Origin: Spirochaetia bacterium UBA2205
GTDB taxonomy: Bacteria > Spirochaetota > UBA4802 > UB4802
DNA: 64,000 bases
NCBI GenBank assembly: GCA_002328585.1
Contig: DCUV01000070.1
Span: 24,320-88,319 of the forward strand
Direction: 5' to 3'
The notes beneath the pieces were generated by a model, which saw nothing but the letters and a program-made list of their open reading frames with translations, was not told the DNA's origin and searched no databases. This document shows, piece after piece, positions 7,358 to 15,907 of this stretch; within the stretch, counting starts at the first letter, position 1, and each line of letters begins with the position of its first letter. A program made the position numbers and the translations under genes.

Positions 7358-9031
7358 CTATTTTCTATAATCTGATGGATTTTTACCGGTAAATTTTTTA
7401 AAGGCGCGGTTAAACGTTTTTACACTATCAAAACCTATGTAAAGAGCAATGTCTAAAATATTCATCTTTCTTTCTAATAAAAGTTTAATGGCTTCTTTTA
7501 CTCTTAACTCGTAAATGTAGTCATTGACACTTTTTCCAGTATAATATTTAAAAGCTTTGCTAAAATAATCGTGATGTATATTAACCATTGCTGCCAATCC
7601 TTCACGTGATATATCGGAGCGATAGTTATTGTGTATATAGATTATTGCCTGTTTAATTTTTGGTTTTAGTTGAGGTGAGAAGTAATAGGGGAGTTTTGAT
7701 TTAACAGAAAATACACCAAATTCTATAGCTTTTGATAGATTTTCTATTGAAGCCCTGAGTTCTTTTGTGCGTTCTTCAACTTTTTGTTCAAGTATAATGT
7801 TCATGTTCTCAATTTCTCGAGACATGGCAATATATTGATAGACAATGATAAGTCCTGCTCCAACGAATACAAACAATGAAGTGTATTGAAAAATTGGTGA
7901 TATAAACGAGTATCCAAAAAAAGAATAAATGGTAAAAGTAAACAGTGAAAGATAGACAATACCATCGTGCACAGCTGTAATTGCCAGTATAACACCTATT
8001 GGGAAAAATAATGTGGCAAATTCATTTTTTTTAACAAGCTGCTCACCATGCAATGAAAGATTGTAAATTGCAAGAGGTGTTAATATAAGGATGACAGTTA
8101 GTCCAGTCCATTCTATTTGAGGTATGGTTTTAGCGTGTATAATTAAAATTATTAGCATAACTGTGATTAGTAATAATAACAATTCAATACGCTTCCGTGT
8201 ATAATTGTAGATGCGATGCAAAAACAAGAAATGGAAAAATACTAAAAGCGACCATGCAATTGCAAAAACTCGCACTCTAAAGAAAGTATCAGGATACCAT
8301 GTGGCACTTAATGATGGTTCGGCTATTACGAATATTCCCGGGATCATTTGCAAGATGAAAGTGATATATTTTGGTCTTTCTACTCTGGAATAACACAATA
8401 GTAAAAATATGAATAAAAAAGTGAGTCCAATTCCTATATTTAAATAAAGAGGTATTGAAGACCTTAATGAGCTGATATGGTTGATGGTTGTAAATTCATT
8501 ATGGCTAATAGGGGCTATATACATATCTCCTACAATTCTATTATATGCCATACATGATATTATAATGGTAATTGTATTTACACTTCCATAATGTATTATA
8601 TTGGGCTGTAAAAGGTAATAACGATCTTTGTTCCATTGAGAAAGTTCATGGGGCGGGAATATCCCTGTTTGCCCAGTAAAATGATTATTAAAGAATGTTT
8701 TATCGGCATCACCAATTTTACCTAATGCAAGAATAAGTGTTTGATCCTTCCATGAAGCAGGTATGATGATTTTTTTTGTCAATACAACATATCCTTGAAT
8801 GCTGGTAAAATTGTGTAATAAACCAGGAGTAAAAAAAGAAGGGAATGATATTGTACCGGTCGTTCCATCTATACACTGTTGTGTGTTGCAATAGCGTATA
8901 ATCCAGTCATTAGAAATGTCTAAACCTCTATATTGTATATTATAATTATAATCAGTACTGGCATAATACCACACTACAATAACAAATAGTATAAAACTAA
9001 TACATACTATTGTTTTAGTAGCATTTTTCAT
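7358..9031 (-). CDS. Membrane-anchored AraC-family regulator with extracellular jelly-roll-like domain
   Basis: The 557-residue protein combines three parts. An N-terminal membrane segment (about 8-26) precedes an outside domain of about 165 residues. This domain has the fold pattern of glycoside-hydrolase sugar-binding jelly rolls (WKDQTLILALGKIGDADKTF, NNHFTGQTG). About seven transmembrane helices (about 195-405) and a short coiled coil (EIENMNIILEQKVEERTKEL) come next. An AraC double HTH ends the protein: ISREGLAAMVNIHHDYFSKA, LDIALYIGFDSVKTFNRA and FTGKNPSDYR. It is presumably a one-component sensor that reads an external ligand and binds DNA while membrane-bound. The target is unknown; the divergent MFS carrier at 9422 is a natural candidate. 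Confidence 0.75.
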   Translation of the reverse strand: MKNATKTIVCISFILFVIVVWYYASTDYNYNIQYRGLDISNDWIIRYCNTQQCIDGTTGTISFPSFFTPGLLHNFTSIQGYVVLTKKIIIPASWKDQTLILALGKIGDADKTFFNNHFTGQTGIFPPHELSQWNKDRYYLLQPNIIHYGSVNTITIIISCMAYNRIVGDMYIAPISHNEFTTINHISSLRSSIPLYLNIGIGLTFLFIFLLLCYSRVERPKYITFILQMIPGIFVIAEPSLSATWYPDTFFRVRVFAIAWSLLVFFHFLFLHRIYNYTRKRIELLLLLITVMLIILIIHAKTIPQIEWTGLTVILILTPLAIYNLSLHGEQLVKKNEFATLFFPIGVILAITAVHDGIVYLSLFTFTIYSFFGYSFISPIFQYTSLFVFVGAGLIIVYQYIAMSREIENMNIILEQKVEERTKELRASIENLSKAIEFGVFSVKSKLPYYFSPQLKPKIKQAIIYIHNNYRSDISREGLAAMVNIHHDYFSKAFKYYTGKSVNDYIYELRVKEAIKLLLERKMNILDIALYIGFDSVKTFNRAFKKFTGKNPSDYRK

Positions 9032-9361
9032 TTACCATAACCCAATATACATTTAGTTTATTTAAAATAAAGTTCAGTATATTTCCTTTAAAATTTTTTT
9101 CAAATAAACTATACTCATCCCCCGCCATAGACGGAAGTGTCTGATTATCATTTTATGTACATAAATTGCCATTTGGGAATTAATAGTGACTGAAATCTAT
9201 AGTATTAATATTTGCAATTAAAAAATATGACTTATTTTTCATGGATTACAATAAACATCATAGCTAACACAACGTGTAAGATAAAGTTCATCATAATTTT
9301 TACACTAAAGTAGTAACAGCAATATTTTTAATACCTCAATACCACGTACACTATATATTTA
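9032..9361. other. AT-rich intergenic region between divergent regulator and MFS genes
   Basis: No gene or RNA is visible. The region is very AT-rich and should hold the promoters for both divergent genes. No clear palindromic operator was found by eye. Confidence 0.5.
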
Positions 9362-9390
9362 TTGACAATAGTATCATAGTAACATTAAAT
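9362..9390 (+). promoter_or_regulatory. Candidate sigma70 promoter of the MFS gene
   Basis: TTGACA at 9362-9367 and TTAAAT at 9385-9390 (4 of 6 matches) are separated by exactly 17 bases. They lie 31 bases before the MFS start codon. Confidence 0.5.
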
Positions 9391-9421
9391 ATTTTAAAAT
9401 GCCTGGAGGTATAAAAAAAAT

Positions 9422-10663
9422 ATGAAAACCCGCATTAATATTTCTTTATTTCTTCTTGGTCTTGGCGGACAGATAGCATGGGCAATTGAAAATCAATTCT
9501 TTAATACCTTTTTATATGACAGGATAATCCCTGACCCTAAATATGTTTCCATCATGGTGGCGCTTTCTGCAGTCACAGCAACGGTTACTGCCATTATTAT
9601 GGGGGCGTTCTCTGATTCAATTGGCAAACGCAAGCCATTTCTTCTGTATGGATATTTAGCATGGAGTGTCTCTATATGGGTAATACCAATGGCTGAATGG
9701 ATTAAACCGGTAATCGTAGCTGCATGGGTGGTCATCATCCTTGATTCAGTTATGACATTTTTTGGTTCAACCTCGTATGATGCAGTATACAATGCCTATT
9801 TAACCGATGTCACTACCGATGCCAACCGCGGGAAAGCTCAAGGGTTACTATCGCTTGCAACATGGATTGCGCTTTTACTTGTTTATGGCGCATCAGGACC
9901 TATAGTGGAATCAATGGGATACTTTTTCTTTTTTGGTGCAGCCGGTGCACTGGTATTACTATCAGGTGTTATAGGCGGAGTTGCAGCAGTGGAGCCACAA
10001 AGGGCGATAGTTACCGATAGTAAGTCCATCGTAAAAAGAATAAAGGGAAGCTTAAATATGCAAGCACTGCAACACAATAAAAATCTTTTGTATGTGTTGC
10101 TTGCCATAGGATTCTGGGGGATGGCATTCAATGTTTTTTTCCCTTATCTTTTGATATACCTGAAACATTTTTTGAAAATTGATATTGCTACATCATCAGT
10201 TATCATAGCAGTATCTATTTTTATCGGCGGAATAGCAGCTTCCATCCCTGCCGGCATTATTGCTGATAAAATAGGGCGTAAACCTGTTGCTATTTTTGCT
10301 GTGATATTAATTTCATTTTCGCTTATTGCATTTTCGTATGCTCGTTTACCGATAGCTATCGGCATATTAGCCACCTTATGGATAATTGCTCAGACAATAT
10401 GGATGACTGCCACAGGAGCATGGAGCAAAGATTTATTTCCTGAAGAAAGGCGAGGCGAGTTTGCTGGATATTTTACATTGTTCTATGTTGCATTTACGAT
10501 GATACCTGGTCCGCTCATTGGGGCGATAGTTGCTGACAGATGGGGTATACGGGCAACCATTGATGGCAAACCAGGTATTATTCCAACACCTGAGATATTT
10601 GTTGTATCTGCTGTGCTCATTTTAATTACTATTATCCCTCTGCTATTTGCAAAAGAACAGTAA
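9422..10663 (+). CDS. MFS transporter, GPH/SLC45-like sugar carrier type
   Basis: The 413-residue protein has about 12 membrane helices. Family signs are the GQIAWAIENQFFNTFLYD opening, the first-loop motif GAFSDSIGKRKPF (about 62-74) and its second-half counterpart GIIADKIGRKPV (about 278-289). EERRGEFAGYF lies near the last helices. The opening and the asparagine-rich first helix are reminiscent of SLC45 / glycoside-pentoside-hexuronide cation symporters, so a sugar or glycoside substrate is likely but unproven. GGAGG lies 12 bases before the ATG, a little far. The membrane AraC regulator is divergent. It converges on the SCP2-like gene with an 11-base gap. Confidence 0.75.
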   Translation: MKTRINISLFLLGLGGQIAWAIENQFFNTFLYDRIIPDPKYVSIMVALSAVTATVTAIIMGAFSDSIGKRKPFLLYGYLAWSVSIWVIPMAEWIKPVIVAAWVVIILDSVMTFFGSTSYDAVYNAYLTDVTTDANRGKAQGLLSLATWIALLLVYGASGPIVESMGYFFFFGAAGALVLLSGVIGGVAAVEPQRAIVTDSKSIVKRIKGSLNMQALQHNKNLLYVLLAIGFWGMAFNVFFPYLLIYLKHFLKIDIATSSVIIAVSIFIGGIAASIPAGIIADKIGRKPVAIFAVILISFSLIAFSYARLPIAIGILATLWIIAQTIWMTATGAWSKDLFPEERRGEFAGYFTLFYVAFTMIPGPLIGAIVADRWGIRATIDGKPGIIPTPEIFVVSAVLILITIIPLLFAKEQ

Positions 10664-10674
10664 CAATAATTTTG

Positions 10675-11298
10675 CTATTGGATATTTTTGATATATTTTT
10701 CAATAGCATCAATGTCATCTTTTGACAGAGCGCACGGTGCTTTGTAATCTGCATTGATTTGTTTTGCTGCTTTGCCAACTACCTTCCAGAATATTCCAAA
10801 ATTGTCAATATTTGCTCTGGCAACAAACATAGGTCCTCTGAATCCTTTCATGATGCCCGGCATCTGCATATATCCCCACACCCCCGAAGCAAATTTATAC
10901 CATTGAACAGTGGTTGGTGCAAAAGCCCACTCTGCGGTTTTATACTCTTCAACTAACGCACCACCGTATGTGCATATTGCCCTGCCATCCTTATTTTCAA
11001 TGGTAAGTTGAACTTTTGGCATTGAATCGCAGTCTCTTCGTGACATCGCAAAAACCTGTTTGTTTCTAACCTGACCGGTGTATTTATTTTTTGTCAAAAT
11101 CCAGTCATTACCACCAACTGCCTTTGTGCCCAATTTTTGGGTCAGCTCACTTTTGTTCCATTCATCACAGACAAATTTTGTAAATTCAGGACTTAAAAAA
11201 ACGATAGAATTGCTCTGAGCATGGGTCAATGATACATTGAAGTAAAGAGCAATCGTAAAAAGGGTAACAACTGCTAAAATGAAAATAAATTTTTTCAT
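10675..11298 (-). CDS. Exported SCP2-like (sterol-carrier fold) protein
   Basis: The 207-residue product has a signal peptide (MKKFIFILAVVTLFTIALYF, cleavage near THA). The remainder has the order of an SCP2 domain: an N-terminal helix region with EFTKFVCDEWNKS, strands such as VQLTIENKDGRAICTYGG, and a final helical part with WGYMQMPGIMKGFRGPMF followed by FGIFWKVVGKAAKQI. SCP2 proteins bind fatty acids, acyl-CoAs or sterols. Family assignment is by pattern only. The ATG at 11298 follows GAGGTG; an in-frame GTG three codons upstream lies inside that site. Confidence 0.55.
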   Translation of the reverse strand: MKKFIFILAVVTLFTIALYFNVSLTHAQSNSIVFLSPEFTKFVCDEWNKSELTQKLGTKAVGGNDWILTKNKYTGQVRNKQVFAMSRRDCDSMPKVQLTIENKDGRAICTYGGALVEEYKTAEWAFAPTTVQWYKFASGVWGYMQMPGIMKGFRGPMFVARANIDNFGIFWKVVGKAAKQINADYKAPCALSKDDIDAIEKYIKNIQ

Positions 11299-11616
11299 GG
11301 GTATCACCTCGTAAAAAAAAATTGTAATGGTATGATTATAAGATATTCAGATATTAAAATGTCAATAAAATTATTAAATAATAATATACTATATATATAA
11401 AATATTAGAAAGCAGTAATATTGTGTAGGATAGTTACTATCTATTATAATACACTATTAATTTTTATATTTGATTTGACATGGTTGGTTGAATACGATTA
11501 CATATTCAAACTGAAGCAGACAATACGGCATGTCGCAATGCATCCAGAAGGCAACACAATGTAATGTTTTTAAAAAGTCATACTGAATTCATTTAAGAAT
11601 CTAACGTTACACATTT

Positions 11617-11642
11617 GGATTCCGTGTCAAGTCCGGAATGAC
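11617..11642. repeat. Dispersed CCGGAATGAC-type repeat, short copy
   Basis: GGATTCCGTGTCAAGTCCGG followed by AATGAC is the same text family as the longer elements at 15464 and 18041 and the first ten bases of the window (CCGGAATGAC). It lies in the otherwise empty 11299-11675 gap, which shows no gene. Confidence 0.55.
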
Positions 11643-11675
11643 ATAGATGCGATAATCATATTTTAGGGGGCTGCC

Positions 11676-12800
11676 ATGAAACGGTTTATCATGTATAGTA
11701 TTACTGGAATTATTCTTGTGATTGCAGGAAGTATATCGTATTTAATAATAACAGAGTATATATTAATTCGTTTTCCTGTGCTGGTACAAACAAATCCTAA
11801 AATCACATTTATAATAGGAAATTCATATTTTCGTGAAGATGAAAAGGCGCAGTGGAAGATAGCGGTTGTTGGTCAAACATTGTATAAAGGTTACTGGGTA
11901 AAGACTGACCCTGATTCAAGAATGGATATTCGTTTCCATGATAACACTGCAATACAGCTATCAGAAAGTTCAGAGATGGCTATCGATTCATTAACAGTAA
12001 AGAAATTAGGATTACAGATACATACAGGATCGATGTATGGGAAGTTTGATAAGTTGTTTAAAGAACATGATCTTCATGTAAAAACTCCAACAGCATTTGC
12101 TGCAATACGGGGAACTGATTTAGGTTTTATGATTGTTCCAGAATCTGCTGGAAATGATAGTCTTATGGGACAACAAAAAAAATCTGCATATAACAAGGGC
12201 AAGAATAAAGGGCAAACGTTAAAAACAAAAGGTGCTGAGCAAAATCTTGATTCAGGTGAAGCAGCATTGCAAACGCTGGTTTATTCGCTTTCGGGGATTA
12301 CCGAAATATATAATCCAATATTTGATGATCAGAAGGTTCTGCTGTCATATCGCAATAAAGTCATCATAGGTGAAGAGAGCACACCAACAAATCCAGAGGA
12401 GTTGAGTGAGGATGAGATAAAAACGTTACAGGAAAAACTAAACTCAATCCATTTTGATGAAGTATTGTTAATTACTGATAAAATAACATTTAATTTTGGC
12501 AGCGCAGAAATACTCCCTTCATCATATCCTGAATTGGAAAAAATAGCGGAAATTTTAAAACAGAAAAAGGTTCGCGTCAGGATTGAAGGACATACCGATG
12601 ACCAGGGAGATGCAGCATTTAACCAGCAGCTATCGGAACAAAGGGCTGAGGAAATAAAAAATTATCTGATTGGCAAGGGGCTCGATTCCGAGCGTTTTGA
12701 AACAGTAGGGTATGGTGAATCAAAACCCATAGCTGACAATAAGAAAGAGGCGGGAAGGTCGCAAAATAGAAGAGTTGAGTTCCTTATCATAGAAAAATAA
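11676..12800 (+). CDS. FecR-domain/OmpA-domain envelope protein
   Basis: The 374-residue product has an N-terminal membrane anchor or uncleaved signal (about 5-27). A FecR-like beta domain follows (about 55-155: VVGQTLYKGYWVKTDPDSRM, IRFHDNTAIQLSESS, VKTPTAFAAIRGTDLG). After a low-complexity basic linker it ends in an OmpA peptidoglycan-binding domain (about 268-374: ITFNFGSAEILPSS, RIEGHTDDQGD, LSEQRAEEIKNYL, VGYGESKPIADN, RSQNRRVEFLI). It should sit in the periplasm and grip the cell wall, with the FecR part as a possible assembly or sensing platform. GGGGGG precedes the ATG. No sigma factor or TonB receptor is nearby, so classical FecR signalling is not supported by context. Confidence 0.85.
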   Translation: MKRFIMYSITGIILVIAGSISYLIITEYILIRFPVLVQTNPKITFIIGNSYFREDEKAQWKIAVVGQTLYKGYWVKTDPDSRMDIRFHDNTAIQLSESSEMAIDSLTVKKLGLQIHTGSMYGKFDKLFKEHDLHVKTPTAFAAIRGTDLGFMIVPESAGNDSLMGQQKKSAYNKGKNKGQTLKTKGAEQNLDSGEAALQTLVYSLSGITEIYNPIFDDQKVLLSYRNKVIIGEESTPTNPEELSEDEIKTLQEKLNSIHFDEVLLITDKITFNFGSAEILPSSYPELEKIAEILKQKKVRVRIEGHTDDQGDAAFNQQLSEQRAEEIKNYLIGKGLDSERFETVGYGESKPIADNKKEAGRSQNRRVEFLIIEK

Positions 12801-12856
12801 AAAACCGCACTCAATTTTTATTTGACAACAACACACCTTCCAATAGTGTTGCTATC

Positions 12857-12939
12857 GGAAGGTTGTCCGAGTGGTCTATGGAGGCGGTCTTGAAAACCGT
12901 TGGGTGAAAGCCCCGGGGGTTCGAATCCCTCACCTTCCG
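12857..12939 (+). tRNA. tRNA-Ser (anticodon TGA)
   Basis: Acceptor GGAAGGT pairs with ACCTTCC; discriminator G. The D-arm, long variable arm and T-arm GGTTCGAATCC fit tRNA-Ser. The anticodon loop CTTGAAA gives TGA. CCA is not encoded. A TTGACA at 12822-12827 could be its -35 box, but no good -10 was found. Confidence 0.93.
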
Positions 12940-12945
12940 AAAAAC

Positions 12946-13032
12946 GGAGAGATGCCCGAGAGGCCGAAGGGGACGGTTTGCTAAACCGTTGTACTGGAAA
13001 CGGTACCGAGGGTTCGAATCCCTCTCTCTCCG
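12946..13032 (+). tRNA. tRNA-Ser (anticodon GCT)
   Basis: Acceptor GGAGAGA pairs with TCTCTCC; discriminator G. The long variable arm is class II. Anticodon loop TTGCTAA gives GCT. It follows the first tRNA-Ser by six bases, so both probably share one transcript. CCA is not encoded. Confidence 0.93.
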
Positions 13033-13033
13033 A

Positions 13034-13480
13034 ATGGGAAAATTACATTATTACAACTTGCAGATAGCCAGATATAGTAAAGAACTCTACACAAAATTTT
13101 TGCAATATTATGCTGTATTTAAGCAATTTTGCTTTGAACATAAACAGCAGATTATTGCATCTATTGCGTATATACCATATATCGGATGGTTGTATCCATT
13201 ATATGCCTGTGAAGGAGATGGAGTAATCCAGAAACATGCAAAGCGCGGGTTATTATACGCAGGTGTATTTGTTTTTGCTGCTCTGGTTTTGTTTTTGTTA
13301 TTATTTATACTACCACGATCATGGCGGCTGCTCAGCTTTATAGTTACCATTTTTTTGTATATCAATTATTTTATTTACTATGCGATAGTTATTATTCATA
13401 TATTCAATATCTGGAAAGGGAAAGATTTTTCTATACCAAAGTTTGAAATTTATCTTGAAAAAATTGAGCAGTATATATAG
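13034..13480 (+). CDS. Small membrane protein, DUF4870/Tic20-like
   Basis: The 148-residue protein has a soluble N-terminal part, then IIASIAYIPYIGWLYPLY and further helices (LLYAGVFVFAALVLFLLLFI; IVTIFLYINYFIYYAIVIIH). The segment from IASIAYIPYIGW through QKHAKRGLLYAG resembles the first half of DUF4870-type proteins (short helix, acidic loop, HA.RGL). The function is unknown. The ATG begins two bases after tRNA-Ser(GCT) with no ribosome site, so translation from a processed or leaderless message is implied, or the true start lies further in. Confidence 0.55.
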   Translation: MGKLHYYNLQIARYSKELYTKFLQYYAVFKQFCFEHKQQIIASIAYIPYIGWLYPLYACEGDGVIQKHAKRGLLYAGVFVFAALVLFLLLFILPRSWRLLSFIVTIFLYINYFIYYAIVIIHIFNIWKGKDFSIPKFEIYLEKIEQYI

Positions 13481-13505
13481 ATATTATTGTAATGCTTTTA
13501 TACAT

Positions 13506-13579
13506 GCGTCCATAGCTCAGTTGGATAGAGCGTCGGACTACGAATCCGAAGGCCAGAGGTTCAAATCCTCTTGGACGCA
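13506..13579 (+). tRNA. tRNA-Arg (anticodon ACG)
   Basis: Acceptor GCGTCCA pairs with TGGACGC; discriminator A. Anticodon loop CTACGAA gives ACG. D-loop and T-loop sequences are standard. CCA is not encoded. It is separated from the tRNA-Ser pair by the small membrane protein gene. Confidence 0.94.
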
Positions 13580-13698
13580 AAATAAGCGATGTTTCGTTAC
13601 ATCTTAATGTTTATGCCAAATACATACGTTGTTAAATCTTCAGTATCATCTGTTTTTTCAGTTAATTGTAATAGCCCGCTCAATGCAAGTCAACATGG

Positions 13699-14169
13699 TT
13701 AACTTTTTAAAATTTCAGGTGGTGGTCCCCAATAACATTGGTAGCAGTGTATACCTTTAACCTTAAAAAAATCAAAAGTATACGAACGATTTTCATAATA
13801 TGACAGATAGTTATCGGTTACTGATTCTTTTCTGCGACGAATTACATAGTTAAAAAATTCATCCAGCACAGTATCCACACAAATTTCAATAGCTTTGGCA
13901 ATGGAAACCTTCCATATTTTTTTAATATCAAGCAAAAATTCATATTCACTCCAGCTAATACAAAGATGAAAGCGAATCCATTTGCTATCAATATTTCTAT
14001 CGCGATATGATATGTTTTTAAATACCTGTGTTTTCCTTTTTTCTTTTTTTGCAGCATACTGAATGAGGTAACTAATAAGTTTGCTGACGGATACATCTAA
14101 TTTTTTTGCATAATGTTTTAGCAGTATAATATGATCACTTGATATGCAGGTAGTTGTTTCAAAATTCAT
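13699..14169 (-). CDS. Unrecognised protein, probable fused double ribbon-helix-helix (paralogue 1)
   Basis: The 156-residue protein is a paralogue of the one at 21160. By eye it contains two successive strand-helix-helix units: TTTCIS then DHIILLKHYAKKLD and VSVSKLISYLIQYAAKK; and IRFHLCIS then WSEYEFLLDIKKIWK and VSIAKAIEICVDTVLDEF. This is the order of two ribbon-helix-helix monomers in one chain, implying a DNA-binding pseudo-dimer. A conserved tail follows (YYENRSYTFDF, KGIHCYQCYWGPPPE). The layout recalls DUF1564 proteins, which form a large paralogous group in Leptospira, but this is from memory. The ATG at 14169 follows GGAGGG; an in-frame TTG lies one codon earlier. Confidence 0.6.
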   Translation of the reverse strand: MNFETTTCISSDHIILLKHYAKKLDVSVSKLISYLIQYAAKKEKRKTQVFKNISYRDRNIDSKWIRFHLCISWSEYEFLLDIKKIWKVSIAKAIEICVDTVLDEFFNYVIRRRKESVTDNYLSYYENRSYTFDFFKVKGIHCYQCYWGPPPEILKS

Positions 14170-14290
14170 CAAATCCCTCCAGAGTTATATTTATAAATTT
14201 GCGGGTACTTCTAAAAACTATTTTTATGTGATTACCAATTAAAAAACTTTTACTGCTATTTTGCTACCACAAAGGCATTATAAAATTTTC

Positions 14291-14326
14291 TACACAGTCT
14301 CTTGCTGCAATACAAGAAACTGTGTA
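14291..14326 (-). terminator. Hairpin downstream of leuB
   Basis: TACACAGTCTCTTG (14291-14304) pairs with CAAGAAACTGTGTA (14313-14326), a 14-bp stem with one G-U. It lies 37 bases after the leuB stop on the minus strand. The tail after it is A/T-rich but not a clean T run. Confidence 0.55.
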
Positions 14327-14362
14327 ATAAAAAATTTATGTAAGGCATTAATCACTAACTTT

Positions 14363-15430
14363 TTATGATACGGCATATTCTGCAACTTTGTCACCAACCT
14401 GAGTAGTGGTTAAGCCCATTTTGCCGGCAGCAAGTGACTTCATATCCCGTTGCAATACATCAATAACACCTTTTTCAATGCGTATAGCAGCCTTGTCTTC
14501 ACCTAAATGTTCCATCATCATCTGGGCGGCGCATATTGCTGCCAGCGGGTTAATAACATTTTTCCCGGTATATTTTGGTGCAGATCCACCGATTGGCTCA
14601 AACATGGAAACACCTTCTGGATTGATATTACCTCCCGCAGCAATCCCCATGCCTCCCTGTGTCATGGCGCCTAAATCGGTTATAATATCGCCAAACATAT
14701 TCCCGGTAACAAGAACATCAAACCATTCAGGATTTTTCACCATCCACATGCAGGTGGCATCAACATGGTAGTAATCGCGTTTAATATCCGGATATTCTTT
14801 CTGTCCAATTTCATGAAATGCTCTTTCCCAGAGATCATACACATAGGTTAATACATTTGTTTTGCCAACAAGTGCTAATGTTTTCCTTTTATTACGTTTA
14901 CGGGCATATTCAAATGCATACCGCAAACATCGTTCAACCTGGAAGCGATTGTAGATCATAATCTGCATTGCTTCTTCATGCGGTGTTCCCTTCATGGTAA
15001 CTCCGCCTATTCCGGTATATACGTCACCTGAGTTTTCGCGTACCACTACATAGTCAATATGTTCAGGACCTTTATCTTTCAGTGGTGTTTCAACATTTGG
15101 ATAAAGCTTGATTGGACGTAGATTTATGTACTGGTCTAATTCAAAACGAAGTGCCAGTAAAATACCCTTTTCTAATATGCCTGGTTTTACATCGGGATGA
15201 CCTATCGCTCCCAAAAAAATGGCATCATGTTTTTTTAATTCGTCGATAGCTCCTTCAGGTAACGTCTCACCTGTTTTAAGATAACGCTCGCCGCCAAAAT
15301 CATAATTGGTAAAATGGAGAGATATGTTCTCAGCTCCAGCAACAGCTTTTAATACTTTGACACCTTCTGCAACAACCTCCGGTCCGGTCCCATCACCTGG
15401 TATTACAGCAATGTTGTACGATTTTTTCAT
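14363..15430 (-). CDS. leuB: 3-isopropylmalate dehydrogenase (LeuB-like)
   Basis: NAD-dependent oxidative decarboxylase of the isocitrate/isopropylmalate family. The 355-residue length is usual. Motifs: VIPGDGTGPEV (N terminus), FELDQYINLRPIKLYP (substrate-binding arginine region, about 93-108), RENSGDVYTGIGG (about 130), KTNVL (catalytic Lys region) and GNMFGDIITDLGAMTQGG (metal-binding Asp residues, about 245). GSAPKYTGKNVINPLA closes the active site. Isopropylmalate is the likely substrate, giving leucine synthesis, but no leuA or leuCD lies in the window. A related 2-hydroxyacid such as tartrate or homoisocitrate cannot be excluded. A hairpin follows the gene. Confidence 0.82.
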   Translation of the reverse strand: MKKSYNIAVIPGDGTGPEVVAEGVKVLKAVAGAENISLHFTNYDFGGERYLKTGETLPEGAIDELKKHDAIFLGAIGHPDVKPGILEKGILLALRFELDQYINLRPIKLYPNVETPLKDKGPEHIDYVVVRENSGDVYTGIGGVTMKGTPHEEAMQIMIYNRFQVERCLRYAFEYARKRNKRKTLALVGKTNVLTYVYDLWERAFHEIGQKEYPDIKRDYYHVDATCMWMVKNPEWFDVLVTGNMFGDIITDLGAMTQGGMGIAAGGNINPEGVSMFEPIGGSAPKYTGKNVINPLAAICAAQMMMEHLGEDKAAIRIEKGVIDVLQRDMKSLAAGKMGLTTTQVGDKVAEYAVS

Positions 15431-15463
15431 ATTCAGCTCCTATAAATAAAATTATGCGCTACT

Positions 15464-15540
15464 GTTATTCCGGGCTTGACCCGAAATCTAAATAATTAAC
15501 TTGAGATCCTGAAACCAATTCAGGACATGATTCAGAATGG
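15464..15540. repeat. Dispersed CATTCCGGG-type repeat, medium copy
   Basis: GTTATTCCGGGCTTGACCCG is followed by TTGAGATCCTGAAACCAATT and CAGGACATGATTCAGAATGG. The same blocks in the same order occur at 18041-18110. Internal complementarity (CTGAA/TTCAG, GGATC/GATCC-like) suggests a foldable mobile repeat. The rest of the gap to 15907 shows no gene. Confidence 0.6.
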
Positions 15541-15907
15541 CTATCGCCAAATATTTTTACTCCATTTTGATGTCTATATTGTTGCCATCAATTCTTTAAC
15601 AGTAATAATGATCCAATAGGGACTTTTCATAGGATTATATATTTCTATAATAATAGCACTACACTTATCATTAATAAAATTTTTTGATGTTTTGACTGCT
15701 GTAACAATACTATTTATGGTAGTGTAGTGTGCAATAAGTTTAATACAATACTATGTGATTATACTATAGTAGGAGATGCCTATATTAACCAGCAATTTTT
15801 GTTATATGTTTATTAATACTGAGCAAGTTCAAGCTTTAACAATATAATGCAAATTATGTAGTGGTATAAACATTGAATATACTGTATTGAGTAAACAGTA
15901 TTTGCAA

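Noticed and set aside
12989..13033. Extension of the small membrane protein frame into tRNA-Ser(GCT)
   Set aside because: The overlapped bases are clearly tRNA; the ATG at 13034 is the first plausible start.
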